From: Lutispora sp.
GTDB taxonomy: Bacteria; Bacillota; Clostridia; Lutisporales; Lutisporaceae
NCBI GenBank assembly: GCA_028709965.1
Contig: JAQUTA010000003.1
Span: forward strand, 1 to 64,000
Direction: 5' to 3'
DNA length: 64,000 nt
Below the pieces are notes generated by a model. The model saw only the letters and a program-made list of their open reading frames with translations, ran no database searches and had not been told where the DNA came from. Shown piece by piece: positions 17,275 through 27,341 of the stretch (positions are counted from its first letter, which is position 1; each line of letters starts with the position of its first letter). The translations under genes were made by a program, and so were the position numbers.

Positions 17275-18363
17275 TTATTCAAGATAATCTTTCAATTTTT
17301 TGCTTCTACTAGGATGTCTAAGTTTTCTTAAGGCTTTTGCTTCTATTTGTCGTATTCTTTCTCTTGTTACGTTAAACTCCTTGCCAACCTCTTCCAAAGT
17401 CCTTGCTCTGCCATCGTCAAGCCCAAATCTGAGTCTTAAGACCTTTTCTTCTCTTGGTGTTAATGTGTCTAGCACTTCCATTAATTGCTCTTTAAGAAGC
17501 GTAAAGGCCGCTGCTTCCGCCGGAGCTGGAGCATCATCATCCGGAATAAAATCACCCAAGTGACTATCTTCTTCTTCTCCAATAGGTGTTTCTAACGAAA
17601 CAGGTTCTTGAGCAATTTTCATTATTTCTCTAACCTTATCCTCGGATAGACCCATTTCCTCCGCAATCTCTTCCGGTATAGGATCTCTTCCTAACTCCTG
17701 GAGTAATTGTCTGGAGACCCTAATAAGCTTATTTATTGTCTCTACCATATGCACTGGTATCCTAATAGTTCTTGCCTGATCTGCAATAGCCCTCGTTATA
17801 GCCTGTCTAATCCACCATGTAGCATAGGTACTAAATTTAAAACCCTTTTCATAATCAAACTTTTCTACAGCTTTAATAAGACCGAGATTGCCCTCTTGAA
17901 TCAAATCCAAAAACAACATACCTCGCCCTACATATCTTTTCGCTATGCTTACTACAAGTCTCAAATTTGCTTCAGTCAATTTTCTTCTGGCTTCAGCATC
18001 TCCATCGTTCATTCTTTTTGCCAAGTCAACCTCTTCATCAGGACTAAGAAGAGGAACCTTGCCTATTTCTTTGAGATACATTCGTACTGGGTCATCTATG
18101 CTGACACCGTCAGGAACGCTAAGATCTAGCTCAACCGGTTCAGCCTCATCATCAATTGGAGGTATATCGATTTCGGCATCAACATTGCCGATAATATCGA
18201 TACCCTTCGTTTCCAAATATTCATAAATCTTATCAATTTGGTCCGGATCCATCTCAACCTCTTCCAATGTATCCATTATTTCTTTATAGGAGAGCATTCC
18301 ATTTTTATTCCCTTTTTCTACTAATTCTTTTATATATGTCATTTTGGATTCATCGTTTTTCAA
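17275..18363 (-). CDS. rpoD: Primary RNA polymerase sigma factor SigA/RpoD
   Basis: 362 residues, the usual Firmicute length. Region 1.1 covers about 1-85. Region 1.2 reads [17 protein letters not shown]. Regions 2.1-2.4 include [19 protein letters not shown] and [17 protein letters not shown], which melts and reads the -10. Region 3 follows, and region 4.2 [20 protein letters not shown] reads the -35. The start codon is TTG at 18363 behind a strong GGAGGGAGGGG site. It directly follows dnaG, forming the classic macromolecular-synthesis operon without rpsU, which lies elsewhere in the window. Confidence 0.98.
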   Translation of the reverse strand: MKNDESKMTYIKELVEKGNKNGMLSYKEIMDTLEEVEMDPDQIDKIYEYLETKGIDIIGNVDAEIDIPPIDDEAEPVELDLSVPDGVSIDDPVRMYLKEIGKVPLLSPDEEVDLAKRMNDGDAEARRKLTEANLRLVVSIAKRYVGRGMLFLDLIQEGNLGLIKAVEKFDYEKGFKFSTYATWWIRQAITRAIADQARTIRIPVHMVETINKLIRVSRQLLQELGRDPIPEEIAEEMGLSEDKVREIMKIAQEPVSLETPIGEEEDSHLGDFIPDDDAPAPAEAAAFTLLKEQLMEVLDTLTPREEKVLRLRFGLDDGRARTLEEVGKEFNVTRERIRQIEAKALRKLRHPSRSKKLKDYLE

Positions 18364-18387
18364 AGTTATCCCCTCCCTCCTAGGAAA

Positions 18388-20166
18388 CTATTTCTTCTTC
18401 TTTTGTAAATCCATGATTTCCTTGAATATCTCATTCGATCTATCCCTATCTCCAATCTCATAATATTCATTCATTTTCTTTGTCAACTCTTCAATCTTTT
18501 TGTGAATTCTGGCCTGCCAAAGCTTATCTATATATGAATCCATAAGTTCTAAATCATGGTTCGTTATCTCAATATTAAAGATTTCAGCGGCTTTCTTTCT
18601 TTCTTCTTCATTTTCTAGGTGAATTATTATTTCTCCAGCTGATATCAATTTTCCTTCTTTTATTTTTAAATTTATTATCTCGGCAACTCTCTGATGTATG
18701 GAAAAAGAAAAATAATCAGGAGCAACTCTGTTCAATATATTCTCTGCTCTGCTTTTATCTTGAATGCACATATTAATTAGCTTTTTTTCTGCTATTTGTT
18801 CTCCACTAATAGCCCTTTTTCCCTCAACTTTATTAATATCAGAAGAACTATCTAATATATTATGCCTGTTATTTCCATTAGTATGCCTCTTTTTCGTTCG
18901 ATTTAATTCTTCATAAATAGCTTCTTCACTTATCTGCATCTCTTTTGAATATTTTTTGATATACGCATCAATTTCTGCAGGGCTATCAATGCCCTGCAGA
19001 ACATTTGCCAGCTGCTTTATGAACTTGACCCTTTGTTGAATATCATCTAAATTAATACTTTTTCTAAAATTGAATATCTTATATTCAATCAAGGACATGC
19101 TATTTTCAATCAGTTTTTTAAAAGGTTCCAATCCCTCTCTCCTAATAAATTCATCCGGATCCTTGCCTCTTGGAAGTCTTAATACTTTTACATTACAACC
19201 TTCTTTTTCTAATATGGATAAACCTTTTAATGTAGCCGATTGACCTGCAGTATCTGAATCATAAGCAATAATTATTTCATTGGCATATCTTTTTAACAGT
19301 CTTGCTTGATGTTCAGTAAATGCTGTTCCCAAAGAAGCAACAGCATTGCTGATGCCATACTGATGTAAAGATATTGCATCCATGTAGCCTTCAACAACTA
19401 TTATATTTTTTAAATTTTGAATTCCCTTAACAAGATTTAAACTATAAATGTTAAAGCCCTTGTTATATATCGGAGTATCCGGTGAATTCAAATATTTTGG
19501 CTTGCTGTCGTCCATTACCCTTCCACCAAAAGCGATGACATTTCCCTTCAAATCTATAATGGGAAACATGATTCTATTTCTAAATCTATCATAGTATCTT
19601 TCATTATTATTTTTCACTAAAAGTCCAGCAGAAGACGCTGATTCTTCACCTAACCCTCTTGCTATAACTAATCTTTTAAAGCTATCCCAGCTGTTTTGTG
19701 AAAACCCAAGTCCAAATTTTTTTATTGTTTCAAGGCTCAAACCTCTACTATATAGGTATTCCATTGCCTCAGTGTTTACATGCAAATTCTTATAAAAAAA
19801 TTTAGCAGCCTCTTTATTTATCCTTAACAAATTCTGCTTTTTCTTAGCTTTTTCCAAGTCTTCTTTACTTACATCATCCCCTATTTCAATTCCTGCCTTT
19901 TCAGCCAAAAATCTGAGTGACTCAGGATAAGTCATCTTTTCAATCTTCTGAATAAAAGTGCTTACATTTCCACCTTCACTGCAGCCAAAACAGTAGAAAA
20001 GCTGCTTGTCTTGAGAAACACTAAAAGAAGGGGTTTTTTCGGAGTGAAAAGGACATAATCCTATATGATTCTTTCCCCTTTTTTTTAAATTCATATATTG
20101 AGATATTATATCTACAATATCATTCTTCTCAATTATCTCAGAAATCAACTCTTCTGAAAAAAACAT
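18388..20166 (-). CDS. dnaG: DNA primase
   Basis: 592 residues. The CHC2 zinc finger is Cys38-x2-His41-x17-Cys59-x2-Cys62 (LCPFHSEKTPSF, YCFGC). The catalytic TOPRIM core is visible as IIVVEGYMDAISLHQYG and AYDSDTAGQSA. The C-terminal helical part (about 440-592) is the DnaB helicase-binding domain. It makes RNA primers at the fork. AAGGTGG lies before the ATG. It is located between yaiI and rpoD as in Bacillus. Confidence 0.97.
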   Translation of the reverse strand: MFFSEELISEIIEKNDIVDIISQYMNLKKRGKNHIGLCPFHSEKTPSFSVSQDKQLFYCFGCSEGGNVSTFIQKIEKMTYPESLRFLAEKAGIEIGDDVSKEDLEKAKKKQNLLRINKEAAKFFYKNLHVNTEAMEYLYSRGLSLETIKKFGLGFSQNSWDSFKRLVIARGLGEESASSAGLLVKNNNERYYDRFRNRIMFPIIDLKGNVIAFGGRVMDDSKPKYLNSPDTPIYNKGFNIYSLNLVKGIQNLKNIIVVEGYMDAISLHQYGISNAVASLGTAFTEHQARLLKRYANEIIIAYDSDTAGQSATLKGLSILEKEGCNVKVLRLPRGKDPDEFIRREGLEPFKKLIENSMSLIEYKIFNFRKSINLDDIQQRVKFIKQLANVLQGIDSPAEIDAYIKKYSKEMQISEEAIYEELNRTKKRHTNGNNRHNILDSSSDINKVEGKRAISGEQIAEKKLINMCIQDKSRAENILNRVAPDYFSFSIHQRVAEIINLKIKEGKLISAGEIIIHLENEEERKKAAEIFNIEITNHDLELMDSYIDKLWQARIHKKIEELTKKMNEYYEIGDRDRSNEIFKEIMDLQKKKK

Positions 20167-20189
20167 AGCTTATACCACCTTTTCCCAAA

Positions 20190-20636
20190 TCATATTATAC
20201 TGCTAATCAGTTTTTTCAAAGAGCTCAAAAATTGTTCATCATCCTTTGCAGTTCTTTTTCTTGGACCCTTTATACGTCCACCACTGCGCAAAGATTTCAA
20301 GTTCTCATGCCTTTTACCCAATAAATCATCAATAATATTGTTATCAAATAATTTTCCATCAAAGGAAATAGCATAGGATCCTTTGGATAACACCACAGCA
20401 GCAAGTCCATAATCTCCTGTTACCACTATATCTCCTTTTACTGCTTTATTGATTATTGCCAAATCTGCAGATTGAGATACATTATCTACATATATAGGAT
20501 TTATTCCATTTCTTTCATAATAGTTTGTATAATGACTTAAGCTGCAGATAAATATAACCTCGCTATTATATTCTTTAGCTAGCTTCAAAATGATATCTTT
20601 AACTGGGCATGCATCAGCATCTATCAATATTTTCAT
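20190..20636 (-). CDS. YaiI/YqxD family protein (DUF188)
   Basis: 148 residues, starting MKILIDADACPVKDIIL and including VTGDYGLAAVVLSKG, KGPRKRTAKDDEQF; these are hallmarks of the UPF0178/DUF188 family, which has a PIN-like fold with conserved Asp residues. A nuclease role has been proposed but is not proven. The track start at 20669 adds eleven unrelated residues; AGGAGGATT just before the ATG at 20636 settles the start. It is upstream of dnaG, its usual neighbour (yqxD) in Bacillus. Confidence 0.88.
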   Translation of the reverse strand: MKILIDADACPVKDIILKLAKEYNSEVIFICSLSHYTNYYERNGINPIYVDNVSQSADLAIINKAVKGDIVVTGDYGLAAVVLSKGSYAISFDGKLFDNNIIDDLLGKRHENLKSLRSGGRIKGPRKRTAKDDEQFLSSLKKLISSII

Positions 20637-20715
20637 AATCCTCCTATTTAGGACACTGAATTTATACATATTCGATATAAAAATTAAATATCCTTCAAAT
20701 GCTAGAAATAATACA

Positions 20716-21714
20716 TTATATCTGCCATGATATTGGTAAAAAAATCGATTTATATTTGTTTAATGCATACCTATCTGTCATACCAGCAATATAATCGCAG
20801 CTTAATCTATGAATATTCTCATTAGGAAGCTTCATCCATAAATCTTTTGAAATTTTATCTGGGTTTTCAATAAAAAAGTCATAAAGCTGTTTGATAATGT
20901 ATTGAACTTTTACTTCTTCAACTTTTGCCTTAGAACCAATATATACATGGTCGTACAGATATTTTCTCAACTCTTTTGTAGCTCTATCCACATCTTCGCT
21001 CATTTTTACAAAAGGCTTATCCAAGCTTTTAGTGATTATATCGGTAATCATAGAATTTATTCTATCTTTGTGACTATAACCCAAAACTTTGAGACATTGA
21101 ACCGGTATATCTGCTGTATCCAAAATATTGGCTCTTAAAGCATCATCAATATCATGATTTATATACGCAATCCTATCCGAGAATTTCACAATCGACCCTT
21201 CTAATGTGCTTGGTAAGTTACTGCCGGTATGATTAAGAATTCCATCTCTTACTTCCCAGGTAAGATTCAGTCCTTTATTGTCTTCCAAAATATCAACAAC
21301 TCTTAAGCTTTGCTCGTTATGCTTGAAACCCGACGGGTGAATACCATCTAGCACTGTTTCTCCTGCATGTCCAAAGGGTGTATGCCCAAGATCATGTCCT
21401 AAAGCAATAGCCTCAGTCAAATCTTCATTAAGCCTTAAAGCTCTTGCAATCGTCCTAGCAATTTGAGAGACCTCAAGAGTATGAGTTAACCTTGTCCTAT
21501 AATGATCACCTTCCGGTGATATGAAAACCTGAGTTTTATGTTTAAGCCTTCTGAAAGCTTTGGAATGAATTATTCTGTCTCTGTCTCTCTGAAAATCAGT
21601 TCTTATATCGCATTTATTTTCATGTAACTCTCTTCCTTTACTATTTGCACTAAACATTGCGTGGGGTGAAAGGATTAACTTTTCAATTTCTTCAGTTCTT
21701 TGCCTGATATTCAT
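20716..21714 (-). CDS. dGTP triphosphohydrolase-like HD protein
   Basis: 332 residues. An HD-domain dNTPase of the short Dgt-like type (TRLTHTLEVSQIA, IALGHDLGHTPFGHAGE, with the metal-binding His...His-Asp...Asp pattern; also ISDRIAYINHDIDDA-like FSDRIAYINHDIDD). It hydrolyses dNTPs to nucleosides plus triphosphate, which may support dNTP balance. The first possible start at 21735 is rejected in favour of the ATG at 21714 with AGGAG eight bases upstream. It heads the dgt-yaiI-dnaG-rpoD run. The exact nucleotide preference is unknown. Confidence 0.9.
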   Translation of the reverse strand: MNIRQRTEEIEKLILSPHAMFSANSKGRELHENKCDIRTDFQRDRDRIIHSKAFRRLKHKTQVFISPEGDHYRTRLTHTLEVSQIARTIARALRLNEDLTEAIALGHDLGHTPFGHAGETVLDGIHPSGFKHNEQSLRVVDILEDNKGLNLTWEVRDGILNHTGSNLPSTLEGSIVKFSDRIAYINHDIDDALRANILDTADIPVQCLKVLGYSHKDRINSMITDIITKSLDKPFVKMSEDVDRATKELRKYLYDHVYIGSKAKVEEVKVQYIIKQLYDFFIENPDKISKDLWMKLPNENIHRLSCDYIAGMTDRYALNKYKSIFLPISWQI

Positions 21715-21785
21715 ACAAACAACTCCTAAAAACAAACATACTATTATATACTACAAAAATGTGTGTTTTCCTTTATATTTAGTAA

Positions 21786-21827
21786 AAATAATAGCCATCG
21801 AATATTAATATTCGATGGCTATTATTT
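21786..21827 (-). terminator. 42-bp palindromic terminator after the thiolase gene
   Basis: The arms AAATAATAGCCATCGAATATT and its exact complement form one long hairpin. On the minus strand it is followed by TTTTACTAAAT, so it ends the thlA transcript before dgt. Confidence 0.88.
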
Positions 21828-21834
21828 GATTTAT

Positions 21835-23010
21835 TTACATTTCTACTATTAAAGCTGTTCCCATTCCCCCGCCTATGCAAAGAGTTGCAAGACCAAACTT
21901 AGAATTCCTTCTTTTCATTTCGTAAAGAAGAGTGGTAAGTATCCTTGCTCCACTTGCCCCTACGGGGTGTCCTAGAGCAATAGCTCCACCGTTTACATTA
22001 GTTATGCTCATATCAAGACTTAATTCTTTTGCCACCGCTAATGATTGGGCTGCAAAAGCTTCATTGGCTTCAATAAGATCCATATCCTCCAATTTCATAT
22101 CAGCCCTCTTTAAAGCTGACAAAGTTGCAGGAACGGGACCAATACCCATTATGCTGGGATCAACACCTGCGGATGCATAGCTTACGACTCTAGCCAATGG
22201 TTTAATTCCTAATTCATCTGCTTTTTCTTTTGACATAACAATTATAGCAGCGGCTCCATCATTTATACCAGAAGCATTACCTGCTGTAACCGTTCCATCT
22301 TTTTTGAAAGCTGGTCTGAGCTTTCCTAAAGCCTCAGCAGTTACACCAGCCCTTGGAAATTCATCGGTATCAACTATAACATCACCCTTTTTGGATGGTA
22401 TTACCACTGGAACAATTTCTTCTTTAAATCTGCCTTCTTTTATTGCTGCTTCCGCTCTGTTCTGACTTGTTGCAGAAAATTGATCTTGTTGTTCTCTTGT
22501 TATGCCATATTTTTCCGCCAAATTTTCAGCAGTTACTCCCATATGATAATTATTAAATATATCTGTCAGTGCATCGTAAACCATAGAGTCTACAATTTCA
22601 CCATTGCCCATTCTGTAACCTGTTCTAGCATTTTTAAGGAGATATGGGGCAGCACTCATATTTTCTGTTCCGCCGGCTACAACTATATCCGATTCTCCTG
22701 ATATAATTGCTTGTACTGCAAGCTGAACGGATCTTAAACCTGAACCGCAAATCATATTTATTGTCATAGCTGGTTTCTCCACGGGGATTCCCGCCTTAAC
22801 AGATACTTGTCTAGCTACGCCTTGCCCAAGCCCTGCTTGAAGAATGCAGCCTAATATTGTTTGATCAACCATTTCAGGCTTTATTCCAGCCCTATTCAAT
22901 GCTTCCTTTACAGCGATAACGCCCAAATCAACAGCAGATACACCAGACAAGCTTCCATTGAAACTCCCTATAGGGGTTCTAGCAGCCGCAGCAATTACTA
23001 CTTCTCTCAT
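21835..23010 (-). CDS. thlA: Acetyl-CoA C-acetyltransferase (thiolase)
   Basis: 391 residues, full-length biosynthetic-type thiolase. The acyl-binding Cys is near 88 ([11 protein letters not shown]), the catalytic His is in [18 protein letters not shown], and the second Cys is in [10 protein letters not shown]. It condenses two acetyl-CoA to acetoacetyl-CoA, the first step to butyrate or butanol, or runs in reverse. It is a single-gene unit bounded by a 42-bp terminator, with no crotonase or hydroxybutyryl-CoA dehydrogenase next to it. A sigma-54-like promoter lies upstream. The symbol follows clostridial usage. Confidence 0.95.
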   Translation of the reverse strand: MREVVIAAAARTPIGSFNGSLSGVSAVDLGVIAVKEALNRAGIKPEMVDQTILGCILQAGLGQGVARQVSVKAGIPVEKPAMTINMICGSGLRSVQLAVQAIISGESDIVVAGGTENMSAAPYLLKNARTGYRMGNGEIVDSMVYDALTDIFNNYHMGVTAENLAEKYGITREQQDQFSATSQNRAEAAIKEGRFKEEIVPVVIPSKKGDVIVDTDEFPRAGVTAEALGKLRPAFKKDGTVTAGNASGINDGAAAIIVMSKEKADELGIKPLARVVSYASAGVDPSIMGIGPVPATLSALKRADMKLEDMDLIEANEAFAAQSLAVAKELSLDMSITNVNGGAIALGHPVGASGARILTTLLYEMKRRNSKFGLATLCIGGGMGTALIVEM

Positions 23011-23052
23011 TCTACCTACCTCCCGATTATTTGTTATTCATAAACTTATTTA

Positions 23053-23068
23053 TGCAAAAATTATGCCA
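23053..23068 (-). promoter_or_regulatory. Candidate sigma-54 (-24/-12) promoter of the thiolase gene
   Basis: The minus strand reads TGGCATAATTTTTGCA, with GG and GC exactly 12 bases apart as in the consensus TGGCAC-N5-TTGC. It lies 42 bases before the thiolase start codon. A weaker SigA-like TTTACA-17-TATGCT lies further upstream, so the two modes compete as explanations. Confidence 0.45.
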
Positions 23069-23209
23069 CAAAACGTGTTGATACATTCTCTATACAATAA
23101 AAGCATAACAAAGTTTAGCAATAGTGTAAACAAGGAGCTTAACCAATGGTCGTTAATTATTTAACATTTGCTTATTGTTTGCTGAACATGCAAAATATTC
23201 ATAAGAAGA

Positions 23210-23241
23210 TTAAACATCGCCAAATAATTGGCGATGTTTAA
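23210..23241 (-). terminator. Terminator after ppdK
   Basis: A 14-bp stem (TTAAACATCGCCAA / TTGGCGATGTTTAA) with loop ATAA is followed on the minus strand by a T-rich TCTTCTTAT tract. It closes the ccpN-ppsR-ppdK unit. Confidence 0.8.
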
Positions 23242-23251
23242 AATCCATTCC

Positions 23252-25873
23252 TTATTTTTCCTTTACAGCCGCTTGGGCTGCTGCTAATCGAGCAATTGGC
23301 ACCCTGTAGGGAGAACAAGAAACATAATCAAGCCCTATTTCATGGCAGAATTCAATCGAGGTAGGTTCTCCTCCATGTTCACCGCAAATTCCTAATTTTA
23401 TGTTAGGCCTCTCTTTTCTTCCCAGTTCAACGGCCATCTTCATAAGTTTTCCTACGCCTTTTCTATCTATTGCTTGGAAGGGATCTATTTCAAATATTTT
23501 CTTATCAATATATTCTTTAATAAATTTTCCTGCATCATCTCTAGAAAAACCATAGGTCATCTGAGTCAAATCATTTGTGCCGAATGAAAAGAACTCTGCA
23601 TCCACTGCTATTTCATCAGCTACCAAAGTTGCTCTAGGAACTTCTATCATTGTTCCATACATATACTTTAATTCAATGCCCGATTCTGAAATAAGCTTAT
23701 CTGCAAGCTTTACCACAATATTCTTAATAAATGTCAGTTCTTTTACCTCTCCTACTAAGGGTATCATTATCTCAGGTTTAACATCTATACCTTTGTCTTT
23801 TTTAACTTGAATAGCTGCTTCAATAATTGCCCTTGTCTGCATTTCTGCTATTTCCGGATAAGTTATTGCCAATCTGCATCCCCTATGTCCAAGCATTGGG
23901 TTAAATTCTTTTAATTCTTCAACCCTAGATTTTAATTTATCATAATTAATCTTCATTTCTCTTGACAGATTCATAATATCTTCTCCGTTATGCGGTAGGA
24001 ATTCATGAAGAGGTGGATCCAGTAATCTTATGGTTACCGGTCTGTCTCCCATAGCCTCATATATTCCAACAAAATCTTCCCTTTGCATCGGGAGTATTTT
24101 TTCTAGTGCCGCTTTCCTTTGATCAATATCTTCAGCAATGATCATTTCTCTTACAGCAGGAATTCTTGCTTCATCAAAAAACATATGTTCAGTCCTGCAT
24201 AATCCGATGCCTTCTGCTCCAAATTTTACAGCCTGGATAGCATCTTTAGGTGAATCTGCATTTGTCCTTACCCTAAGTCTTCTTATTTCATCAGCCCACT
24301 CCATTAATTGTCCAAAGTGTCCGCTTAATTCAGGTTCATGTCTATCTATTATACCTTCATAAACATTTCCGGTGCTTCCATCTATAGAGATATAGTCGCT
24401 CTCATTGTAAATCTTTCCATTTACAATAAATTTCTTTTCTTCTTCATAAACCTTTATAGATTCACAACCTGCTACACAACATTTACCCATACCTCTTGCT
24501 ACTACTGCAGCATGGGATGTCATTCCACCTCTCGCTGTAAGTATGCCTCGAGCTTCAAGCATTCCTTCAATATCTTCAGGAGAAGTTTCTTGTCTCACAA
24601 GAATAACTTTTTCACCATTTCTTGATGCTTCCACAGCAGCTTCTGCAGTGAAATAAATTCTTCCAGTAGCCGCACCTGGAGAGGCAGGAAGTCCTTTCGC
24701 AATTGGCATTGCTCTTTTTAATGCATTTGAATCAAAGGTGGGATGAAGCAATTGATCAAGCTGTGAAGGCTCTATCCTCATTAATGCCTCTTCCTTTGTT
24801 ATTTTTTCTTCTTGAACTAACTCAACTGCAACACGAATAGCAGAAAAAGCTGTTCTCTTACCATTTCGTGTTTGAAGTATATAGAGCTTGCCTTTTTCAA
24901 TTGTAAACTCTATATCTTGCATATCCTTATAATGATTTTCTAAAAGGTCTGCAATCTGAACAAACTGTTTATAAATCTCAGGCATAACTTCATTAAGCTT
25001 CTCAATGCTTTGAGGTGTTCTAATACCTGCAACTACGTCTTCTCCCTGGGCATTTATTAAAAATTCACCATATAATTTTCTTTCTCCTGTTGCTGGGTTC
25101 CTAGTAAACGCAACTCCTGTGCCGGAGTCGTCACCCATATTTCCAAAAACCATGGATTGAACATTTACAGCAGTGCCTAAATTATCAGGTATATTATTTA
25201 TTCTTCTATAAATATTTGCTCTTTCATTATTCCAAGACCTAAACACTGCCTTAACAGCAAGAATTAATTGTTCTTTTGGATCTTCGGGGAAATCACTCTT
25301 TATTTCATTTTTATATAATGTTTTGAATCTGCTTACAACTTCCTTCAAAGCATCTGCATCTAAATCAGTATCGTAATTAGCTTTTCTATTCTCTTTAATG
25401 GATTCAAATATATTATCAAATTTATATTTATCAATACTCATGACTACATCACTAAACATTTGTATAAACCTTCTGTAACTATCGTAGGCAAATCTTTCAT
25501 TTCCTGTGTTCTTATGTATGGCTTTAACTGTTTCTTCATTGAGACCCAGGTTCAATATGGTGTCCATCATGCCAGGCATAGAAAATTTAGCGCCAGATCT
25601 AACAGACACCAGCAATGGATTATCTTTATCTCCAAATTTTTTATTTATCTTTTTCTCTAATTCAGACAATTTTTCAAAAATTTCGTCTAGTAATTCAGAC
25701 CAAATTTCTTGTCCCTTTTCATAATACATATTGCATGCTTTTGTGCTTATAGTAAAACCAAGGGGTACAGGCAACCCAATATTAGCCATTTCAGCAAGGT
25801 TTGCTCCTTTGCCCCCTAGCAAGTCCTTCATCGCAGCTTTACCCTCACTAAAGCTGTAAACCAATTTATTCAT
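23252..25873 (-). CDS. ppdK: Pyruvate, phosphate dikinase
   Basis: 873 residues. The N-terminal nucleotide-binding domain begins VYSFSEGKAAMKDLLGGKGANLAEM. The swivelling phosphohistidine domain has ARGGMTSHAAVVARGMGK (regulatory Thr two residues before the catalytic His). The C-terminal TIM barrel contains GHRGCRLAITYPEI, GTNDLTQMTYGFSRDD and GICGEHGG with the catalytic Cys. It interconverts pyruvate + ATP + Pi and PEP + AMP + PPi, in glycolysis or gluconeogenesis. Its ATG shares one base with the ppsR stop, so enzyme and regulator are coupled. Confidence 0.98.
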   Translation of the reverse strand: MNKLVYSFSEGKAAMKDLLGGKGANLAEMANIGLPVPLGFTISTKACNMYYEKGQEIWSELLDEIFEKLSELEKKINKKFGDKDNPLLVSVRSGAKFSMPGMMDTILNLGLNEETVKAIHKNTGNERFAYDSYRRFIQMFSDVVMSIDKYKFDNIFESIKENRKANYDTDLDADALKEVVSRFKTLYKNEIKSDFPEDPKEQLILAVKAVFRSWNNERANIYRRINNIPDNLGTAVNVQSMVFGNMGDDSGTGVAFTRNPATGERKLYGEFLINAQGEDVVAGIRTPQSIEKLNEVMPEIYKQFVQIADLLENHYKDMQDIEFTIEKGKLYILQTRNGKRTAFSAIRVAVELVQEEKITKEEALMRIEPSQLDQLLHPTFDSNALKRAMPIAKGLPASPGAATGRIYFTAEAAVEASRNGEKVILVRQETSPEDIEGMLEARGILTARGGMTSHAAVVARGMGKCCVAGCESIKVYEEEKKFIVNGKIYNESDYISIDGSTGNVYEGIIDRHEPELSGHFGQLMEWADEIRRLRVRTNADSPKDAIQAVKFGAEGIGLCRTEHMFFDEARIPAVREMIIAEDIDQRKAALEKILPMQREDFVGIYEAMGDRPVTIRLLDPPLHEFLPHNGEDIMNLSREMKINYDKLKSRVEELKEFNPMLGHRGCRLAITYPEIAEMQTRAIIEAAIQVKKDKGIDVKPEIMIPLVGEVKELTFIKNIVVKLADKLISESGIELKYMYGTMIEVPRATLVADEIAVDAEFFSFGTNDLTQMTYGFSRDDAGKFIKEYIDKKIFEIDPFQAIDRKGVGKLMKMAVELGRKERPNIKLGICGEHGGEPTSIEFCHEIGLDYVSCSPYRVPIARLAAAQAAVKEK

Positions 25874-26685
25874 TAATTTTCCTCCTTCATTATTCTTAAA
25901 ATAATACTGGCTGTTTCCTCAATAGCTTTGTAAGTTACATCAATAGTAGGGCAACCTACTTTTTTCATGATTTTTTCTGCATAATCCAATTCTTGGAGGA
26001 TTCGATCCATATTTGCATAGTTTGCTTCAAAGCTTAAGCCTAGAGCTTTAAGCCTTTCCTGCCTTATAGCATTCAATTTATTTGGGCTTGAAGTAAGGCC
26101 AAATACCTTCTTAGGAGAAATTTCAAAAATTTCTTTTGGCGGCTCTACTTCAGGTACTAAAGGTATGTTTGCCACTTTCATATTCTTATTTGCTAGGTAC
26201 ATGCTCAATGGAGTTTTAGAAGTTCTAGATACTCCCAAAATTACTATGTCTGCTTTTTTTATCCCCCGTGGGTCTTTACCATCATCATATTTTACAGCAA
26301 ATTCAATAGCCTCTACCTTTTTAAAGTATTCCTCATCCAATTGTCTATTAACACCTGGTGTATATGTAGGTTTAGTCTTTGTTATATGAGAGATGGCCTC
26401 AATCACCGGTCCCATAATATCTACATAAAAAACGCCTTGATCCTTTGCTTCCTTTTCTAAGTATTCTTTTAGCTCAGGTATTACCATGGTGTATACAATA
26501 ATGCTCTTATGGGTTTTAGCTTCCTGTATTATTTCTCTAATTGTCTCTTTTTCACTTACATAAGGAATTCTCCTTATTTCACTGACAATGCTTCCATACT
26601 GAGCGGCCGCAGCCCTCGCTACCTGTTCTGCTGTCTCTCCAATAGAATCTGATACTACGTAAATTATTGATTTTTCGTCTACCAT
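25873..26685 (-). CDS. PPDK regulatory protein (kinase/pyrophosphorylase, DUF299)
   Basis: 270 residues of the PpsR/RP1 family (start IIYVVSDSIGETAEQVARAA). The P-loop-like nucleotide site is GVSRTSKTPLSMYLA, and the KVFGLTSSPNKLNAIRQERL block is diagnostic. The family inactivates PPDK by ADP-dependent phosphorylation of the Thr near the catalytic His and reactivates it by Pi-dependent removal. The gene directly precedes ppdK and overlaps it by one base, so PPDK rather than PEP synthase is the likely target. AGGAGGATTATA precedes the ATG. Confidence 0.95.
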   Translation of the reverse strand: MVDEKSIIYVVSDSIGETAEQVARAAAAQYGSIVSEIRRIPYVSEKETIREIIQEAKTHKSIIVYTMVIPELKEYLEKEAKDQGVFYVDIMGPVIEAISHITKTKPTYTPGVNRQLDEEYFKKVEAIEFAVKYDDGKDPRGIKKADIVILGVSRTSKTPLSMYLANKNMKVANIPLVPEVEPPKEIFEISPKKVFGLTSSPNKLNAIRQERLKALGLSFEANYANMDRILQELDYAEKIMKKVGCPTIDVTYKAIEETASIILRIMKEEN

Positions 26686-27341
26686 TATAATCCTCCTAAC
26701 TCATCATCGCATAAATCATACAAAAGTCTTGTTATATTTGTTTTTGATACCTTTCCTGTAATCTTATAGCCCGTTTTCCCATTTTCAAGGCATACTGATT
26801 CTACGACTGGAACACTGTCGATTTCATGGAGTATTATTTTCCCTGCTACATCATAGGCACTATCCTCATCTTTTACACATGCTATGTTTGGCATTCTAGT
26901 CATTATAATTCCTATAGGCACCTTATGTATATCTGTATTTCCTAAGGCAATCTTCAAAAAATCCTTTCTTGATACAACTCCAGTTAATATACCTCCATTA
27001 TGAATATAAATCGTTCCTACATCTTCCAAGAATAATGTTACTATTGCATCATAAACCATAGTATCCTCAGAAACTACAACAGGGCTTGACTTTATATCCC
27101 CTACTTTTATGTTTCTTATAAAGTCGGAAATCATGTTATTTACAGAACGACCAGTATACAAATATCCGACCTTAGGCCTAGCTTCTAAAAAACCCGCCAT
27201 AGCAAGAACAGTAAGATCCGGTCTCAGGGCTGCCCTAGTCATGTTAAGTTTATCCGCAATATGTTTACTGGTTATTGGTTGGTGTTTTTTTACTAATTCA
27301 ATTATTTGTTGTTGTCTGTTAGTGAATTCTATAGAGTTCAC
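26685..27341 (-). CDS. CcpN-type transcriptional regulator (HTH + two CBS domains)
   Basis: 218 residues. N-terminal winged helix (NRQQQIIELVKKHQPITSKHIADKL, RAALRPDLTVLAMAGFLE) and two CBS domains (about 80-135 and 145-205: VVSEDTMVYDAIVTLFLEDVGTIYI, GVVSRKDFLKIALG). In B. subtilis CcpN represses gluconeogenic genes under glycolytic conditions. Here it lies one base-overlap upstream of ppsR-ppdK, so it probably controls its own operon. The start is GTG at 27341, matching the length of known CcpN; the Shine-Dalgarno spacing is poor. Confidence 0.9.
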   Translation of the reverse strand: MNSIEFTNRQQQIIELVKKHQPITSKHIADKLNMTRAALRPDLTVLAMAGFLEARPKVGYLYTGRSVNNMISDFIRNIKVGDIKSSPVVVSEDTMVYDAIVTLFLEDVGTIYIHNGGILTGVVSRKDFLKIALGNTDIHKVPIGIIMTRMPNIACVKDEDSAYDVAGKIILHEIDSVPVVESVCLENGKTGYKITGKVSKTNITRLLYDLCDDELGGL

